From: Bordetella sp. H567
GTDB taxonomy: Bacteria; Pseudomonadota; Gammaproteobacteria; Burkholderiales; Burkholderiaceae_B
DNA: 64,000 bases
NCBI RefSeq assembly: GCF_001704295.1
Contig: NZ_CP012334.1
Location: 5,344,084 to 5,408,083, forward strand
Reading direction: 5' to 3'
Below, one piece after another: positions 51,680-61,415 of the stretch. The notes under the pieces are model-generated. The model did not search any database. It was given only the letters and a program-made list of their open reading frames with translations, and was not told where the DNA came from. The translations under genes were made by a program, and so were the position numbers. Numbering within the stretch: the stretch's first letter is position 1; each line of letters begins with the position of its first letter.

Positions 51680-52348
51680 GTGACCGCGAATACGCCCGTC
51701 CCGCCGCGATGCACCGGCCGGCACCATGGACCGTCCGCGTGCCAGGCCGGCCAGCGCGGGTTCACGCTGATCGAAGTGCTGGTCGCGGTGGCGCTGCTGG
51801 CCATCGTCAGCGTGCTGTCTTGGCGGGGACTGGATAGCGTGGTGCGCACGCGCGATCACGTGCAACGCGATGCGGATCGCGACGACGCGCTGCTGCGCGT
51901 GCTGGGCCAGCTGCAGCTGGACATGCAGATGCGCGCGCCCGACACCGTGCTGGACGGCGGTGCCGCGGAATCGGTGGTGAAGCGAACGCTGCCCGCGGCG
52001 CTGCGTATCGATCCCACGCCCGGCGGCCCGGCGCTGGACATCGTGCGCGGCCCCGCGCCAGGCGGCCGCTGGCAGCGCGTGCGGTGGTGGCGCGACGGAC
52101 ATGCCTTGCGGCGCGCCGCGGCAGCCGGCGGCGATGCCTTCCCCCTGCCGCAACCCGGCGCCGGCGCGGACCTGCTGGACGGCGTCGTCGGCTTCGGCAT
52201 TCAAGCCTGGATACCCGAGCGCGGCTGGACTGCGCTGCCCGAGGACGACGCCGGATCCGCGGCGACCGGCCTGGCCATCGTGCTGAGCATGGCCAGCCCG
52301 GCGGCAGGGCCGCCGCAGGTCTACCGACGCGTGGTGGCCCTGCCATGA
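51680..52348 (+). CDS. gspJ: Type II secretion minor pseudopilin
   Basis: A 222-residue pseudopilin: cleavage RG/FTLIEVLVAVALLAIVSVLSWRGLD (in parts) with Glu5, GspJ pattern WRGLDSVVRTRD then the beta-rich domain. There is no ATG; the GTG at 51680 is chosen because AGGTGGG precedes it by seven bases, and the GTG at 51668 is the alternative. It overlaps gspK by four bases. Confidence 0.92.
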   Translation: MTANTPVPPRCTGRHHGPSACQAGQRGFTLIEVLVAVALLAIVSVLSWRGLDSVVRTRDHVQRDADRDDALLRVLGQLQLDMQMRAPDTVLDGGAAESVVKRTLPAALRIDPTPGGPALDIVRGPAPGGRWQRVRWWRDGHALRRAAAAGGDAFPLPQPGAGADLLDGVVGFGIQAWIPERGWTALPEDDAGSAATGLAIVLSMASPAAGPPQVYRRVVALP

Positions 52349-53319
52349 GGCAAGCCCCGCAACGCCGGTATCAGCGTGCCCGTCAGCGCCAACGCGGCAT
52401 GGCCGTGATCGCCGCCCTGCTGGTGGTTGCCGCCGCGGCCATCATCGCCAGCAGCATGCTGGGCGGCCAGAGCGAACGCGCGCAACTCGTGCAAAGCGAG
52501 CGATTCCGCATACAGGCGCGCTGGCTGCTGGTGGGCGGCGTGGACTGGGCCAGGCAGATCCTGCGCGACGATGCGCGCCACAGCCCGATCACGCGCGCCG
52601 ACCAGCCCTGGGCCCTTCCTATCGTCGACCTTCGCCTGGACGAGCCGGGAGAGCCGGAACCGGCCCTGTTGTCGGGCCGCATCGAAGACGAGCAAGGCAA
52701 GTTCAACCTGCAGAACCTGGCCTTCGAAGGCCAGGTCGATCCGCGCCAGCTGATCGCCTTCGAGCGCCTGCTCCAGGCCTTGAACCTGCGCCCTTCGGCC
52801 GCGCCCGACATCGCGCGGCGCATCGCCGCCGGCCAGCCCCTGGCTGTCGGCGGCGCCGGGAATGCGGGAGACAACGGCCCCGCCAGCAAGGCGATGCGGC
52901 CGCCGCGCGCGCCGGGCCTGCAAGCGCTGGCGGAACTGCGCGGCATTGCCGGCCTGGACGACCAGGCGATAGAGCGCCTGGACTGCTGCGTGACCATCCT
53001 GCCCGACCACACCGCGGTCAACGTCAACACGGCGCCCCCCGAAGTGCTATATGCGGTCGTGACGCAACTGCCCTTGGGCCAGGCCGGGGCCCTGGTGGCG
53101 GAGCGCGAGCGCGGGCGCTACTTCAACGACACCGCCGATTTCGCCAATCGCCTGGCGAATCCACAAATCAAGCTGGACAAGGACAGCGTCTCCACCGACA
53201 GCCAGTGGTTCAGCCTGGCGGGCGTCGTACGCCTGGGCCATGCCACGGCGGCCATGCGTGCGCTGCTGGAGCGGGAAGACCAGTCCACGAGCATCGCCTG
53301 GATGAAGGAAATGAATTGA
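52345..53319 (+). CDS. gspK: Type II secretion tip pseudopilin
   Basis: A 324-residue protein, far longer than the other pseudopilins, as GspK should be. The N-terminus RG/MAVIAALLVVAAAAIIASSML lacks Glu5, a normal GspK trait. The large alpha domain includes GRIEDEQGKFNLQNLA, then the helix-hairpin ELRGIAGLDDQ and TAVNVNTAPPEVLYAV. It caps the pseudopilus. Overlaps gspJ (ATGA) and gspL. Confidence 0.93.
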   Translation: MRQAPQRRYQRARQRQRGMAVIAALLVVAAAAIIASSMLGGQSERAQLVQSERFRIQARWLLVGGVDWARQILRDDARHSPITRADQPWALPIVDLRLDEPGEPEPALLSGRIEDEQGKFNLQNLAFEGQVDPRQLIAFERLLQALNLRPSAAPDIARRIAAGQPLAVGGAGNAGDNGPASKAMRPPRAPGLQALAELRGIAGLDDQAIERLDCCVTILPDHTAVNVNTAPPEVLYAVVTQLPLGQAGALVAERERGRYFNDTADFANRLANPQIKLDKDSVSTDSQWFSLAGVVRLGHATAAMRALLEREDQSTSIAWMKEMN

Positions 53320-54365
53320 AGACCGTCCTGCGCCTGGCCTTGCCGCCCTTGCGCGCGCTGACCCCCGACCTGGAAATCCCTTTCGTCCTGCTGGATCGCG
53401 ATCGGCGCATCCTGCGCAGTGGCCAGCTTGCGCTGTGCGAGATGGCGGCGGTACCGGCCGCGCGCGTCGAAGCCATCCTGCATCCGCAAGACACCGTCGA
53501 TACGCGCATCGCCTTGCCGCCTTTGCGCGGCGATCGCCTGCACAGCGCCGCGGTCGCGCTGGTCGAACCCCTGACCCTGTCGCCCACCGACGACCTCGCC
53601 ATTGCCTTCGGACCGCGCGACGCCGACGGCCTGGCGCCGGTCGCATGGTGTTCCCGTGCCGAGCTGGCGCGCGGATGGACGATGCTCGCGCAGGCGGGAC
53701 TGGCCATCGCGGCGCTTTACCCCACCCATGCGGTACTGCCCCGGCAGGCAGGCGGCGCCGGCGAACCGCTGTCGCTGCCCGCCGATGCACGGTGGCAGCA
53801 TCCCAGCCCGGCGTGGTCGCTCGCGCTGGCCGACCTGCGTCCGGTCGCGCAGGGCCGGTCGCGTTGGCGCGCGCCCTTGGCCTGGTCGGCGGCCGCCCTG
53901 GCCGTCTGGGTGGCAGGGCTGAACATCCACGCCGCGCAGCTGGCCGCCGAGGGCCAGGCGTTGCAGCAGTCGCTGCACGACCGCGTGGCCGCCGCCTTTC
54001 CGGAGTTGCCGCTGATCATGGATCCGCAAAAGCAGGCGCAACAGCGCGTCGACGCGTTGCGCGCCGCCCGCAGCGTCGCGAGCGACAGCGACTTCATGCC
54101 GCTGGCGCAGGCGGCCGCGAAGATGCTGCCCCCCGGCAGTTTCGAGCTTTCCGCCCTGGCCTACCAGGACGGCGTGCTGGCCATCGACCGGGCCGACCGC
54201 GCGCCGAGCGGCGTGCCGCGCGCGGAACCCGCGCCCCGACAGGGAGGCACGGCGGGATTGGTCCTGGCGCCCAGCGACACGGGCTGGAAGATCGCGCCGG
54301 CGCGGCTGGCCGATCGCGTCAATGCGGCCGATCGCGCGCGTATCGCGGCGGGACCGACACCATGA
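53316..54365 (+). CDS. gspL: Type II secretion inner-membrane platform protein GspL
   Basis: A 349-residue protein: cytoplasmic actin-like domain (about 1-170, FVLLDRDRRILRSGQLAL), one span (APLAWSAAALAVWVAGLNIHAAQ, about 188-210) and a periplasmic ferredoxin-like part. It anchors the ATPase GspE at the membrane. No ATG or GTG is available; the TTG at 53316 overlaps the gspK TGA and has AAGGAAATGAA upstream. Confidence 0.88.
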   Translation: MKTVLRLALPPLRALTPDLEIPFVLLDRDRRILRSGQLALCEMAAVPAARVEAILHPQDTVDTRIALPPLRGDRLHSAAVALVEPLTLSPTDDLAIAFGPRDADGLAPVAWCSRAELARGWTMLAQAGLAIAALYPTHAVLPRQAGGAGEPLSLPADARWQHPSPAWSLALADLRPVAQGRSRWRAPLAWSAAALAVWVAGLNIHAAQLAAEGQALQQSLHDRVAAAFPELPLIMDPQKQAQQRVDALRAARSVASDSDFMPLAQAAAKMLPPGSFELSALAYQDGVLAIDRADRAPSGVPRAEPAPRQGGTAGLVLAPSDTGWKIAPARLADRVNAADRARIAAGPTP

Positions 54366-54964
54366 GGCCGTCCACGCATCGCGCCCCGCGCCCGCTCTTG
54401 CCGCCCGCCTGGATCGCCGGCTGGCACAAGGCTCGCGAACAGGCATCGCAGTACTGGAAGCAGCGCGCGCCGCGCGAACGGCGCCTGCTGCGCGCGATGG
54501 GCGCCGTCCTGATCGCCGCCGCGCTTTTCACGATCGGGCTGCGTCCGGCCTGGCGCACGATCGAACGATGGCAGGATGAATTGCCGCGTCTGCGGGCCCA
54601 GGCTGCCACGGTCGATGCCCTGATCCAGGAAGCCCAGGCCTTGAAGCGCGAACAGGGACACCGCATCCCCGCGAGCGACATGGAAGAGGCCTTGCGCGCC
54701 AGCCTGGCCCGCGCCGCGCTGGGTGGCACCCAGCATGTCGAAAAGACGGAAGACGGCAAGGGCTGGCGCGTGACCTTCGACGATGCATCGCCGGCCGCCT
54801 TGTTCGACTGGCTGGCGCATGCGCCGGCGCCGCTGCACCTGCGCATCGCCCAGGCGCGCATCGCGCGTCCGAGCGACTCGTTGGGACGCCTCATCCCCGC
54901 GCGCGCTTCCGGCACGCTGCAGCTGCGCAACGCCGACGACGCCGCCGACGGGAACCGTCCATGA
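54362..54964 (+). CDS. gspM: Type II secretion inner-membrane platform protein GspM
   Basis: A 200-residue bitopic protein: span LLRAMGAVLIAAALFTIGLRPAW (about 43-65), coiled-coil-like stretch (WQDELPRLRAQAATVDALIQEAQALKRE in parts), then the periplasmic ferredoxin-like fold with GWRVTFDDASPAALFDWLAHA. It partners with GspL. Overlaps gspL (ATGA) and gspN. Confidence 0.9.
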   Translation: MRPSTHRAPRPLLPPAWIAGWHKAREQASQYWKQRAPRERRLLRAMGAVLIAAALFTIGLRPAWRTIERWQDELPRLRAQAATVDALIQEAQALKREQGHRIPASDMEEALRASLARAALGGTQHVEKTEDGKGWRVTFDDASPAALFDWLAHAPAPLHLRIAQARIARPSDSLGRLIPARASGTLQLRNADDAADGNRP

Positions 54965-55710
54965 AAGCGCGTCGCTGGCTGCTGCCCCTGGCGGCCCTGC
55001 TGCTTGCCATGGCCACGGCCGTGGCCACCCTGCCCGCCCGCTGGCTGCTGCTCGCCGTGCCCGCCGATGCCCCGGTGGTGCCGGTGGATGCATCAGGCAC
55101 GCTCTGGAACGGCCAGGCCCGCTTGGCCATCGGCCCGCCCGGCATGCGCCGCACCGTGCCGCAACCCGTGGCCTGGCGCTGGCATTGGCTGGCGGGCGTC
55201 GGCCCGGCCGCCCGCGTGGTTCATCCCTGGCTGGCGGCGCCGCTGGAGATCGCACCGGGCCTGGGCGGCACGCGTCTGGGCCAGGGCACCTTGACCTTGC
55301 CCGCCGAGGCGCTGGCCGCCGCCGGGGCGCCGCTGAACACGATAGGACCGGGCGGCCAACTGGCGCTGGCCTGGTCCGCGCTCAACCTCGCGGACCCGCC
55401 ATCCAAGGGGACGCTGCTGCAGCTGACGTGGTCGAACGCCTCGTCGGCGCGGGTGCGCGTGCAGCCGCTGGGCGATTACCAGGCGGTCCTGGCCGCGGAC
55501 GGCCCGGACGGCCTGGACCTGAACGTGCACACCTTGCGTGGCGCCCTGCGCGTCGAAGGCCACGGCCAAGGCCGCAACGGCCGCTGGCGATTCGATGGCC
55601 AGGCGCTGCCCGCACCCGATACCGACGCCGCCACCCGTGACGCGCTGGAGCCGCTGCTAAGCACGCTGGGCACGTACCGGAACGGCATTTCACAACTGCG
55701 ATTTCCGTGA
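54961..55710 (+). CDS. gspN: Type II secretion system protein N
   Basis: A 249-residue protein with one N-terminal span (WLLPLAALLLAMATAVATLPARWLLL) and a periplasmic beta-rich part (VDASGTLWNGQARLAIG), matching GspN/PulN. This accessory component is found in some type II systems. It overlaps gspM (ATGA) and precedes the secretin by 18 bp. Confidence 0.88.
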   Translation: MKARRWLLPLAALLLAMATAVATLPARWLLLAVPADAPVVPVDASGTLWNGQARLAIGPPGMRRTVPQPVAWRWHWLAGVGPAARVVHPWLAAPLEIAPGLGGTRLGQGTLTLPAEALAAAGAPLNTIGPGGQLALAWSALNLADPPSKGTLLQLTWSNASSARVRVQPLGDYQAVLAADGPDGLDLNVHTLRGALRVEGHGQGRNGRWRFDGQALPAPDTDAATRDALEPLLSTLGTYRNGISQLRFP

Positions 55711-55728
55711 TCACCGAGTAAAGCTTCA

Positions 55729-58551
55729 ATGAATGCAGCACGCGCTTCGCGCATCCCTACCGCCGTCCAGCCTGGACGGCGCACTGTTCCCGGGGTCCAA
55801 GGGGCAGCGGTCCACCGCCTCATCCCGACCACGCTCGCCGCCCTGCTGTTCCTCGGCGGATGCGTGGCGCCCGACCCGCATCCCGCGCGCGCGCCCGTGC
55901 CGGACAACCCCTTGATCAGCGCGGGCGCCAGCCTATCCGATCCCTCTGTCGCACGGGCCCAGCACACCGACACGCAGCCCGCCGCCGCGCCGCGCGATCT
56001 CGGTCCGCTGCACGTACGCGTCAAGGTCAACAACCGCGACGTGGACCCGGCCGACGCCAACCGCGCGGCCGCCGTCGACGCCACGGGCGGCGCGGCGAAC
56101 GCGACCGACAACGTGAACCTGAATTTCGTCGACGCGGACCTGCCCTCCGTCGTGCGCGCGCTGGCCCGCTACACCGGCCGCAACTTCGTCGTGGATCCGC
56201 GCGTCAAGGGCAAGCTCACCCTGGTGTCAGAAAAGCCCGTGGCGCCGGACACCGCCTATGACATGCTGCTGGGCGCGCTGCGCATGCAGGGCGTGGCGGT
56301 GGTCGACGTCAATGGCGTCAGCCGCGTCGTACCGGAAGCGGACGCGAAACTGCAGGGTTCCCCGGTCAGCGACGGCGGCGGCAGCACCACGGCGGGCGGC
56401 CTGGTCACGCGTGTCTTCCACTTGCAGTACGAGAACGCCACCAACCTGCTGCCGGTGCTGCGCCCGATGATCGCGCCGAACAACCCGATCAACGCCTATT
56501 CAAACAACAACACGCTGGTCGTCACCGACTATGCCGACAACATGGCGCGCATCGCCAAGGTGATCGCCGAAATCGACACCCCGGATTCGCTGTCGGCCGA
56601 CGTCATCCCCATCCGCTACGGCATCGCCAGCGACATCGCGCCCGTGGTCGGCGGCATGATGGACACGCGCGGCGCCAACGATCCCAGCCAGCAGGTCACC
56701 GTCGCGGCCGATCCGCGCAGCAACAGCGTGCTGGTGCGCGCCTCCAACCCGGCGCGCGCGCAGCTGGCGCGCGAACTGATCATGCGCCTGGACAATCCGC
56801 AGACATCCGCCGGCAATCTGCATGTGGTCTATCTGCGCAACGCCCAGGCCGTCAAGCTGGCGGGCGTGCTGCGCGGCGCGCTCACCGGGCAACCCGACAA
56901 TCGCGGCGGCTCCAGCGGCACTGGCAGCGGCGGCAATGGCGCGACGGGCGGCGACTACAGCGGCAATCCCTTCCGCGGCGGCACGTCCACCCAGAACACC
57001 TCGCAATCGGCGCCCACGCAGAACGCGATGGGCGGCGGCATGACGGGCGCGGCTGCCTCGCAGCGCTTCGGCCAGGGCGGCGAGAACACCGAGCGCGACG
57101 GGCAGGGCAACGCCTTTTCCGCCAACGGCGCCACCGTCACGGCCGATCCCACCACCAACACGCTGATCATCTCGGCACCCGAACCGCTGTACCGCAGCCT
57201 GCGCGAGGTCATCGACGAGCTGGACCAGCGGCGGGCGCAGGTGCTCGTCGAAAGCCTGATCGTCGAAGTCTCCAGCGACGACGCCGCCCAGTTCGGCATC
57301 CAGTGGATGTTCGGCGGCAATGGCTTGAACGGCAACGGCACCACGGTCTTCGGCGGCACCAACCTGAACGGCAGCGGCCTGAACCTGAACAGCAGCACCA
57401 CCACTTCGCTGGACGCGCTGGGCACCGGGTTCAACCTGGGTATCGTCAAGGGCACGGTCGATGCGCTGGGCCACCAGATCATCAACCTGGGCGCGCTGGC
57501 GCGCGCGATGCAGGGCGTACAGGGCACCAACATCCTGTCCACGCCCAACCTGCTGACGCTGGACAACGAACAGGCCAGCATCATCGTGGGCCAGACCGTG
57601 CCTTTCGTCACGGGCTCGTATGTGACCAACTCCGGCGACGGCTCCAGCAATCCCTTCCAGACGATCGAACGCGAGGACGTCGGCCTGACGCTGAAGCTGC
57701 GGCCGCAGATATCCGAGGGCGGCACGGTCAAGCTGGACCTGTACCAGGAAGTCAGCAGCATCGACGATACGGCCACCAGCACGGCCGGCATCATCACACG
57801 CAAGCGCGCGCTGGATACCAGCGTGCTGGTCGACGACGGGCAGATCATCGTGCTGGGCGGCCTGCTGGAGGATTCCGGCACCAACGGCACGCAGTCGGTG
57901 CCCATACTGGGCGACCTTCCCCTCATCGGCTCGCTGTTCCGCTATACCAGCCGCCATCGCACGAAGACCAACCTGATGATCTTCCTGCGTCCGCACATCG
58001 TGCGCACCAACCAGGACAGCCGGCGCCTGACCCTGGACCGCTACGACTACATGCGGCGCGTGCAGGACAACGCGCGGCCGCCGCACAGCTGGCCGCTGCC
58101 GGACGTCGATTCGCCTCATCTGCCACCGCTGGGCACGGACGCCCAGCCCCTGTCGTCGCGGCCCGTGGACCTGCGCCCCAGCAGCGCGGACCAGACGCTG
58201 CGCCAGGACCCGCCGCCGACGGTCACCGATACGCGCATCTACCCGGCGGCGCCGCGCCTGCCGGAGCCCGCCGCATCCCGGGAAGGGGTGCCCGCGGCCG
58301 CCAGCCAGGCCGGCAAGGGCGACGGCGGCGGTCAGGCCCTGGTGCTGCAGATCGCCCGGGCGGACTCCCAGGCGCAGGCCCAGCAGATCGTGCAGCGCGT
58401 CGCCGGCTCCGGCCTGCGGGCCTACACGCAAGTCGCGCCGGGCGGCGCAGGCGTGCTGGTGCGCGCGCGCGTCGCCCGGGATCCAGCCACGGCCGGCGCC
58501 GCGGCCGAGCTCCTGACCAAGCTGGGCTACCAGCCGGAGACGGTGCGGTAA
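55729..58551 (+). CDS. gspD: Type II secretion outer-membrane secretin
   Basis: A 940-residue secretin. A basic N-region of about 30 residues is followed by a lipoprotein signal with lipobox LFLGGC (Cys about 45). N0 domain NVNLNFVDADLPSVVRALARYTGRNFVVDPRVKG (in parts); N1-N3 with a Gly/Ser-rich insertion at about 390-460; secretin core with VESLIVEVSSDDAAQFGIQW, VPFVTGSY, LKLRPQISEGG and ILGDLPLIGSLFRY; a C-terminal extension after about 760 (Pro-rich, then a sporulation-related-like repeat QALVLQIARADSQAQAQQIVQRV in parts). Being a lipoprotein, it may not need a separate pilotin, and no gspS is seen. Confidence 0.94.
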   Translation: MNAARASRIPTAVQPGRRTVPGVQGAAVHRLIPTTLAALLFLGGCVAPDPHPARAPVPDNPLISAGASLSDPSVARAQHTDTQPAAAPRDLGPLHVRVKVNNRDVDPADANRAAAVDATGGAANATDNVNLNFVDADLPSVVRALARYTGRNFVVDPRVKGKLTLVSEKPVAPDTAYDMLLGALRMQGVAVVDVNGVSRVVPEADAKLQGSPVSDGGGSTTAGGLVTRVFHLQYENATNLLPVLRPMIAPNNPINAYSNNNTLVVTDYADNMARIAKVIAEIDTPDSLSADVIPIRYGIASDIAPVVGGMMDTRGANDPSQQVTVAADPRSNSVLVRASNPARAQLARELIMRLDNPQTSAGNLHVVYLRNAQAVKLAGVLRGALTGQPDNRGGSSGTGSGGNGATGGDYSGNPFRGGTSTQNTSQSAPTQNAMGGGMTGAAASQRFGQGGENTERDGQGNAFSANGATVTADPTTNTLIISAPEPLYRSLREVIDELDQRRAQVLVESLIVEVSSDDAAQFGIQWMFGGNGLNGNGTTVFGGTNLNGSGLNLNSSTTTSLDALGTGFNLGIVKGTVDALGHQIINLGALARAMQGVQGTNILSTPNLLTLDNEQASIIVGQTVPFVTGSYVTNSGDGSSNPFQTIEREDVGLTLKLRPQISEGGTVKLDLYQEVSSIDDTATSTAGIITRKRALDTSVLVDDGQIIVLGGLLEDSGTNGTQSVPILGDLPLIGSLFRYTSRHRTKTNLMIFLRPHIVRTNQDSRRLTLDRYDYMRRVQDNARPPHSWPLPDVDSPHLPPLGTDAQPLSSRPVDLRPSSADQTLRQDPPPTVTDTRIYPAAPRLPEPAASREGVPAAASQAGKGDGGGQALVLQIARADSQAQAQQIVQRVAGSGLRAYTQVAPGGAGVLVRARVARDPATAGAAAELLTKLGYQPETVR

Positions 58552-58570
58552 CCGGCATGGGAGACACGCC

Positions 58571-59995
58571 ATGACACCCCTGCCCTACGCCTGGGCGCGC
58601 GCGCAGCGCGCCCTGCTGACGATCCGCCCGGAAGGCCCGCAGCTGACCTTCAGCCCGCGCACGCCGGACTGGGCGCGCGCCGAGGCACGACGCCATCATC
58701 CGCAGGCGCAGGAGCGCGAGATTCCGGATGACGAACTCGAAACCCTGCTGGCCGCCGCGTACGCCCAGGCGGGCGATGCCGCCAGCGTCGTCGCCGCCTC
58801 GGAAAACGAAATCGACCTGGATCGCCTGATGCAGGACATCCCGGAGATCGAGGACCTGCTCGATACCCAGGACGATGCGCCCGTGATCCGCATGATCAAC
58901 GCCTTGTTCACCCAGGCCGCGCGCGACGGGGCCAGCGATATCCATATCGAAGCCTTCGAAACGCATTCCATGGTGCGCTACCGCGTCGACGGCACGCTGC
59001 GCGATGTGGTCAGCCCGCGGCGCGCCCTGCACCATGCCTTGATCTCGCGCATCAAGATCATGGCCCAGCTGGACATCGCCGAAAAACGCCTGCCCCAGGA
59101 CGGACGCATCGCCTTGCGCGTCGGAGGCCGGCCCATCGACGTGCGCGTGTCCACCCTGCCCACCGGCCACGGCGAGCGCGCCGTGCTGCGCCTGCTGGAC
59201 AAGGAGGCCGGACGCCTGCGCCTGGAAGGCCTGGGCATGGCGCCCGGGGTGCTGGCGCGCCTGGACCGCCTGATACACCAGCCGCACGGCATCGTCCTGG
59301 TCACCGGCCCGACCGGCAGCGGCAAGACCACCACGCTGTACGCCTCGCTGGCACGCCTGGATGCGGCCACCACCAACATCCTGACGGTGGAAGACCCCAT
59401 CGAATACGACCTGCCCGGCATCGGCCAGACGCAGGTGAATTCACGCATCGACCTGAGCTTCGCCACCGCCCTGCGCGCCATCCTGCGCCAGGACCCGGAC
59501 GTCGTCATGATCGGCGAGATCCGCGACCTGGAGACCGCGCAGATCGCCGTGCAGGCGTCGCTCACCGGCCACCTGGTGCTGGCCACGCTGCACACCAACG
59601 ATTCCGTATCGGCAATCACGCGCCTGACCGACATGGGCGTCGAACCCTTCCTGCTTTCATCGTCCCTGCTGGGCGTATTGGCGCAACGGCTGGTGCGCCG
59701 CCTGTGCGCGCATTGCAGGCAGCCGGCGCCGTCCGCGGAGGGGCAGCCCGCCTGGCGCGCCGTCGGCTGCCCGGCGTGCAGCCACACCGGCTACAGCGGT
59801 CGCACCGGCATTCACGAACTGTTCGTCATCGACGACGAGATACGCGGATTGATGCACAGCGGCGCCGGCGAACAGGCGATGCGCCGCGCGGCCGAGGCCG
59901 CGGGCATGCGCAATATGCGCCATGACGGCCAGCGCTGGATCGCAACGGGGGCAACCTCGCCGGAAGAGATCCTGCGCGTCACGCGCGACGATTGA
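58571..59995 (+). CDS. gspE: Type II secretion cytoplasmic ATPase
   Basis: A 474-residue ATPase: N1E-type N-terminus, Walker [11 protein letters not shown] from about 246, Asp box [17 protein letters not shown], Walker [23 protein letters not shown], and the C-terminal zinc motif with Cys 379, Cys 382 and the later CPAC pair, typical of GspE. It drives pseudopilus assembly. Follows gspD by 19 bp. Confidence 0.95.
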   Translation: MTPLPYAWARAQRALLTIRPEGPQLTFSPRTPDWARAEARRHHPQAQEREIPDDELETLLAAAYAQAGDAASVVAASENEIDLDRLMQDIPEIEDLLDTQDDAPVIRMINALFTQAARDGASDIHIEAFETHSMVRYRVDGTLRDVVSPRRALHHALISRIKIMAQLDIAEKRLPQDGRIALRVGGRPIDVRVSTLPTGHGERAVLRLLDKEAGRLRLEGLGMAPGVLARLDRLIHQPHGIVLVTGPTGSGKTTTLYASLARLDAATTNILTVEDPIEYDLPGIGQTQVNSRIDLSFATALRAILRQDPDVVMIGEIRDLETAQIAVQASLTGHLVLATLHTNDSVSAITRLTDMGVEPFLLSSSLLGVLAQRLVRRLCAHCRQPAPSAEGQPAWRAVGCPACSHTGYSGRTGIHELFVIDDEIRGLMHSGAGEQAMRRAAEAAGMRNMRHDGQRWIATGATSPEEILRVTRDD

Positions 59996-60082
59996 GCGCT
60001 CACGACCGCCGGTGCCACGCCGGACGATCGACGCCGATACCCGCAACCGTAAATCCAACGCCAGCCGCGAGCACGAAACGCC

Positions 60083-61294
60083 ATGCCTTCCTATACCTTC
60101 GAAGCCGCCGATGCCAAGGGCCGCCTGGAGCGCGGCATGATCGATGCCGACTCCCCGCGCGGCGCGCGCAATGCCCTGCGCGCGCGCGGCCTCACGCCGT
60201 TGAACCTGCGCGACGCCGGCGGCGGCCACCGCGCAGGATCGGCGCGCTGGCTGGGCAAGCACCTGAGCGACGTCGAACTGGCGTGGCTGACGCGCCAGAT
60301 CGCCAGCCTGCTGGCGGCGCGCCTGCCCCTGGAGGCGGCATTGACCGCGACGCTGGAGCAGGCCGAAAAACGCCACGTCGCGCAGGCCTTGTCGGCGGTA
60401 CGCGCCGACGTGCGTGCGGGCCACCGCCTGGCCGACGCGCTGGCCTCGCGTCCCAGGGACTTCCCGGACATCTACCGGGCACTGGTCGCCGCGGGCGAGG
60501 AATCGGGCGACCTTTCCCTGGTGATGGAGCGCCTGGCCACCTACGTGGAACAGCGCAATGCGCTGCGCGGCAAGGTAATGACGGCCTTCATCTACCCGGC
60601 CATCGTCGGCATCGTGTCGGTGGGCATCATATTTTTCCTGCTCGGCTTCGTGGTGCCCCAGGTCATCGGCGCCTTCAATCAGACGCACCAGCAGCTGCCC
60701 CTGATCACCCGCATCATGGTGGCGCTGAGCGACCTTGTCCGCGACTGGGGCGCGATCGGCGTGGCCGCCGGCATCGCCGCCTTTGCCGCCTGGCGCTGGC
60801 GCCTGCGCGCACCGCCCGCGCGGCTGCGCTGGCATGCGCGCGCGCTGCGACTGCCCATGGCCGGCCGCTTCATCCTTGAAATGAACGCTGCCCGCTTCGC
60901 CTCCACGCTGGCCATCCTGTCGGGCAGCGGCGTGTCGCTGCTGCGGGCCTTGCAAGCCGCCGCGCAGACCCTGACCAACGAACGCCTGCGCGCCGCGGTC
61001 GCCGACGCCACCGACCGCGTGCGCCAGGGCGCGGCCCTGGCGGCTTCGCTGCAGACCCAGAAAGCCTTCCCGCCGCTGTTGATACACCTGATCGCCAGCG
61101 GCGAACGCACGGGCGAACTGGCCCCCATGCTGGACCGCGCGGCCACCACCCTGTCCGCCGACCTCGAACGCCGCGCCATGGCCATGACCGCCTTGCTGGA
61201 ACCGCTGATGATCCTGGTCATGGGCGGCGTGGTGCTGGTCATCGTCCTGGCGGTGATGATGCCGATCATCGAGATCAACCAGATGGTGCAGTAG
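60083..61294 (+). CDS. gspF: Type II secretion inner-membrane platform protein GspF
   Basis: A 403-residue protein: N-terminal SYTFEAADAKGRLERGMIDADSPRGARNALRARGL (in parts), duplicated T2SSF domains (LTRQIASLLAARLPLEAALTA and FASTLAILSGSGVSLLRALQA) each followed by spans. It ends VLVIVLAVMMPIIEINQMVQ, a typical GspF tail. No gspO prepilin peptidase follows, so processing must use one encoded elsewhere. Confidence 0.94.
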   Translation: MPSYTFEAADAKGRLERGMIDADSPRGARNALRARGLTPLNLRDAGGGHRAGSARWLGKHLSDVELAWLTRQIASLLAARLPLEAALTATLEQAEKRHVAQALSAVRADVRAGHRLADALASRPRDFPDIYRALVAAGEESGDLSLVMERLATYVEQRNALRGKVMTAFIYPAIVGIVSVGIIFFLLGFVVPQVIGAFNQTHQQLPLITRIMVALSDLVRDWGAIGVAAGIAAFAAWRWRLRAPPARLRWHARALRLPMAGRFILEMNAARFASTLAILSGSGVSLLRALQAAAQTLTNERLRAAVADATDRVRQGAALAASLQTQKAFPPLLIHLIASGERTGELAPMLDRAATTLSADLERRAMAMTALLEPLMILVMGGVVLVIVLAVMMPIIEINQMVQ

Positions 61295-61340
61295 CAAGAC
61301 AGACCTCGGGCCGATCCCGCGGGTGCCGCGTCGCGCGCCG

Positions 61341-61392
61341 GCGATATCGCGGCACAGGAGTTGCGTTCCTGCGCACCAGCTCGCGATATCGC
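61341..61392. promoter_or_regulatory. Two copies of GCGATATCGC 42 bp apart before the copper-binding gene
   Basis: The perfect 10-bp palindrome GCGATATCGC lies at 61341-61350 and 61383-61392, 24 bp before the ATG of the Cys-rich protein. The 42-bp spacing is about four helical turns, compatible with one dimer per site on the same DNA face. The same core occurs in the inverted repeat at 17839-17848, so it may also be a common GC-skewed word here. Confidence 0.4.
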
Positions 61393-61415
61393 AATCGTCT
61401 GAAGGAGTCCCGGCC

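Noticed and set aside
56500-58572. 690-codon minus-strand frame opposite gspD
   Set aside because: Antisense shadow of the secretin; Gln/Arg/Ala-rich, no domain.
61341-61415. Rho-independent terminator after gspF
   Set aside because: Palindromic words are present but there is no stable stem followed by T residues.
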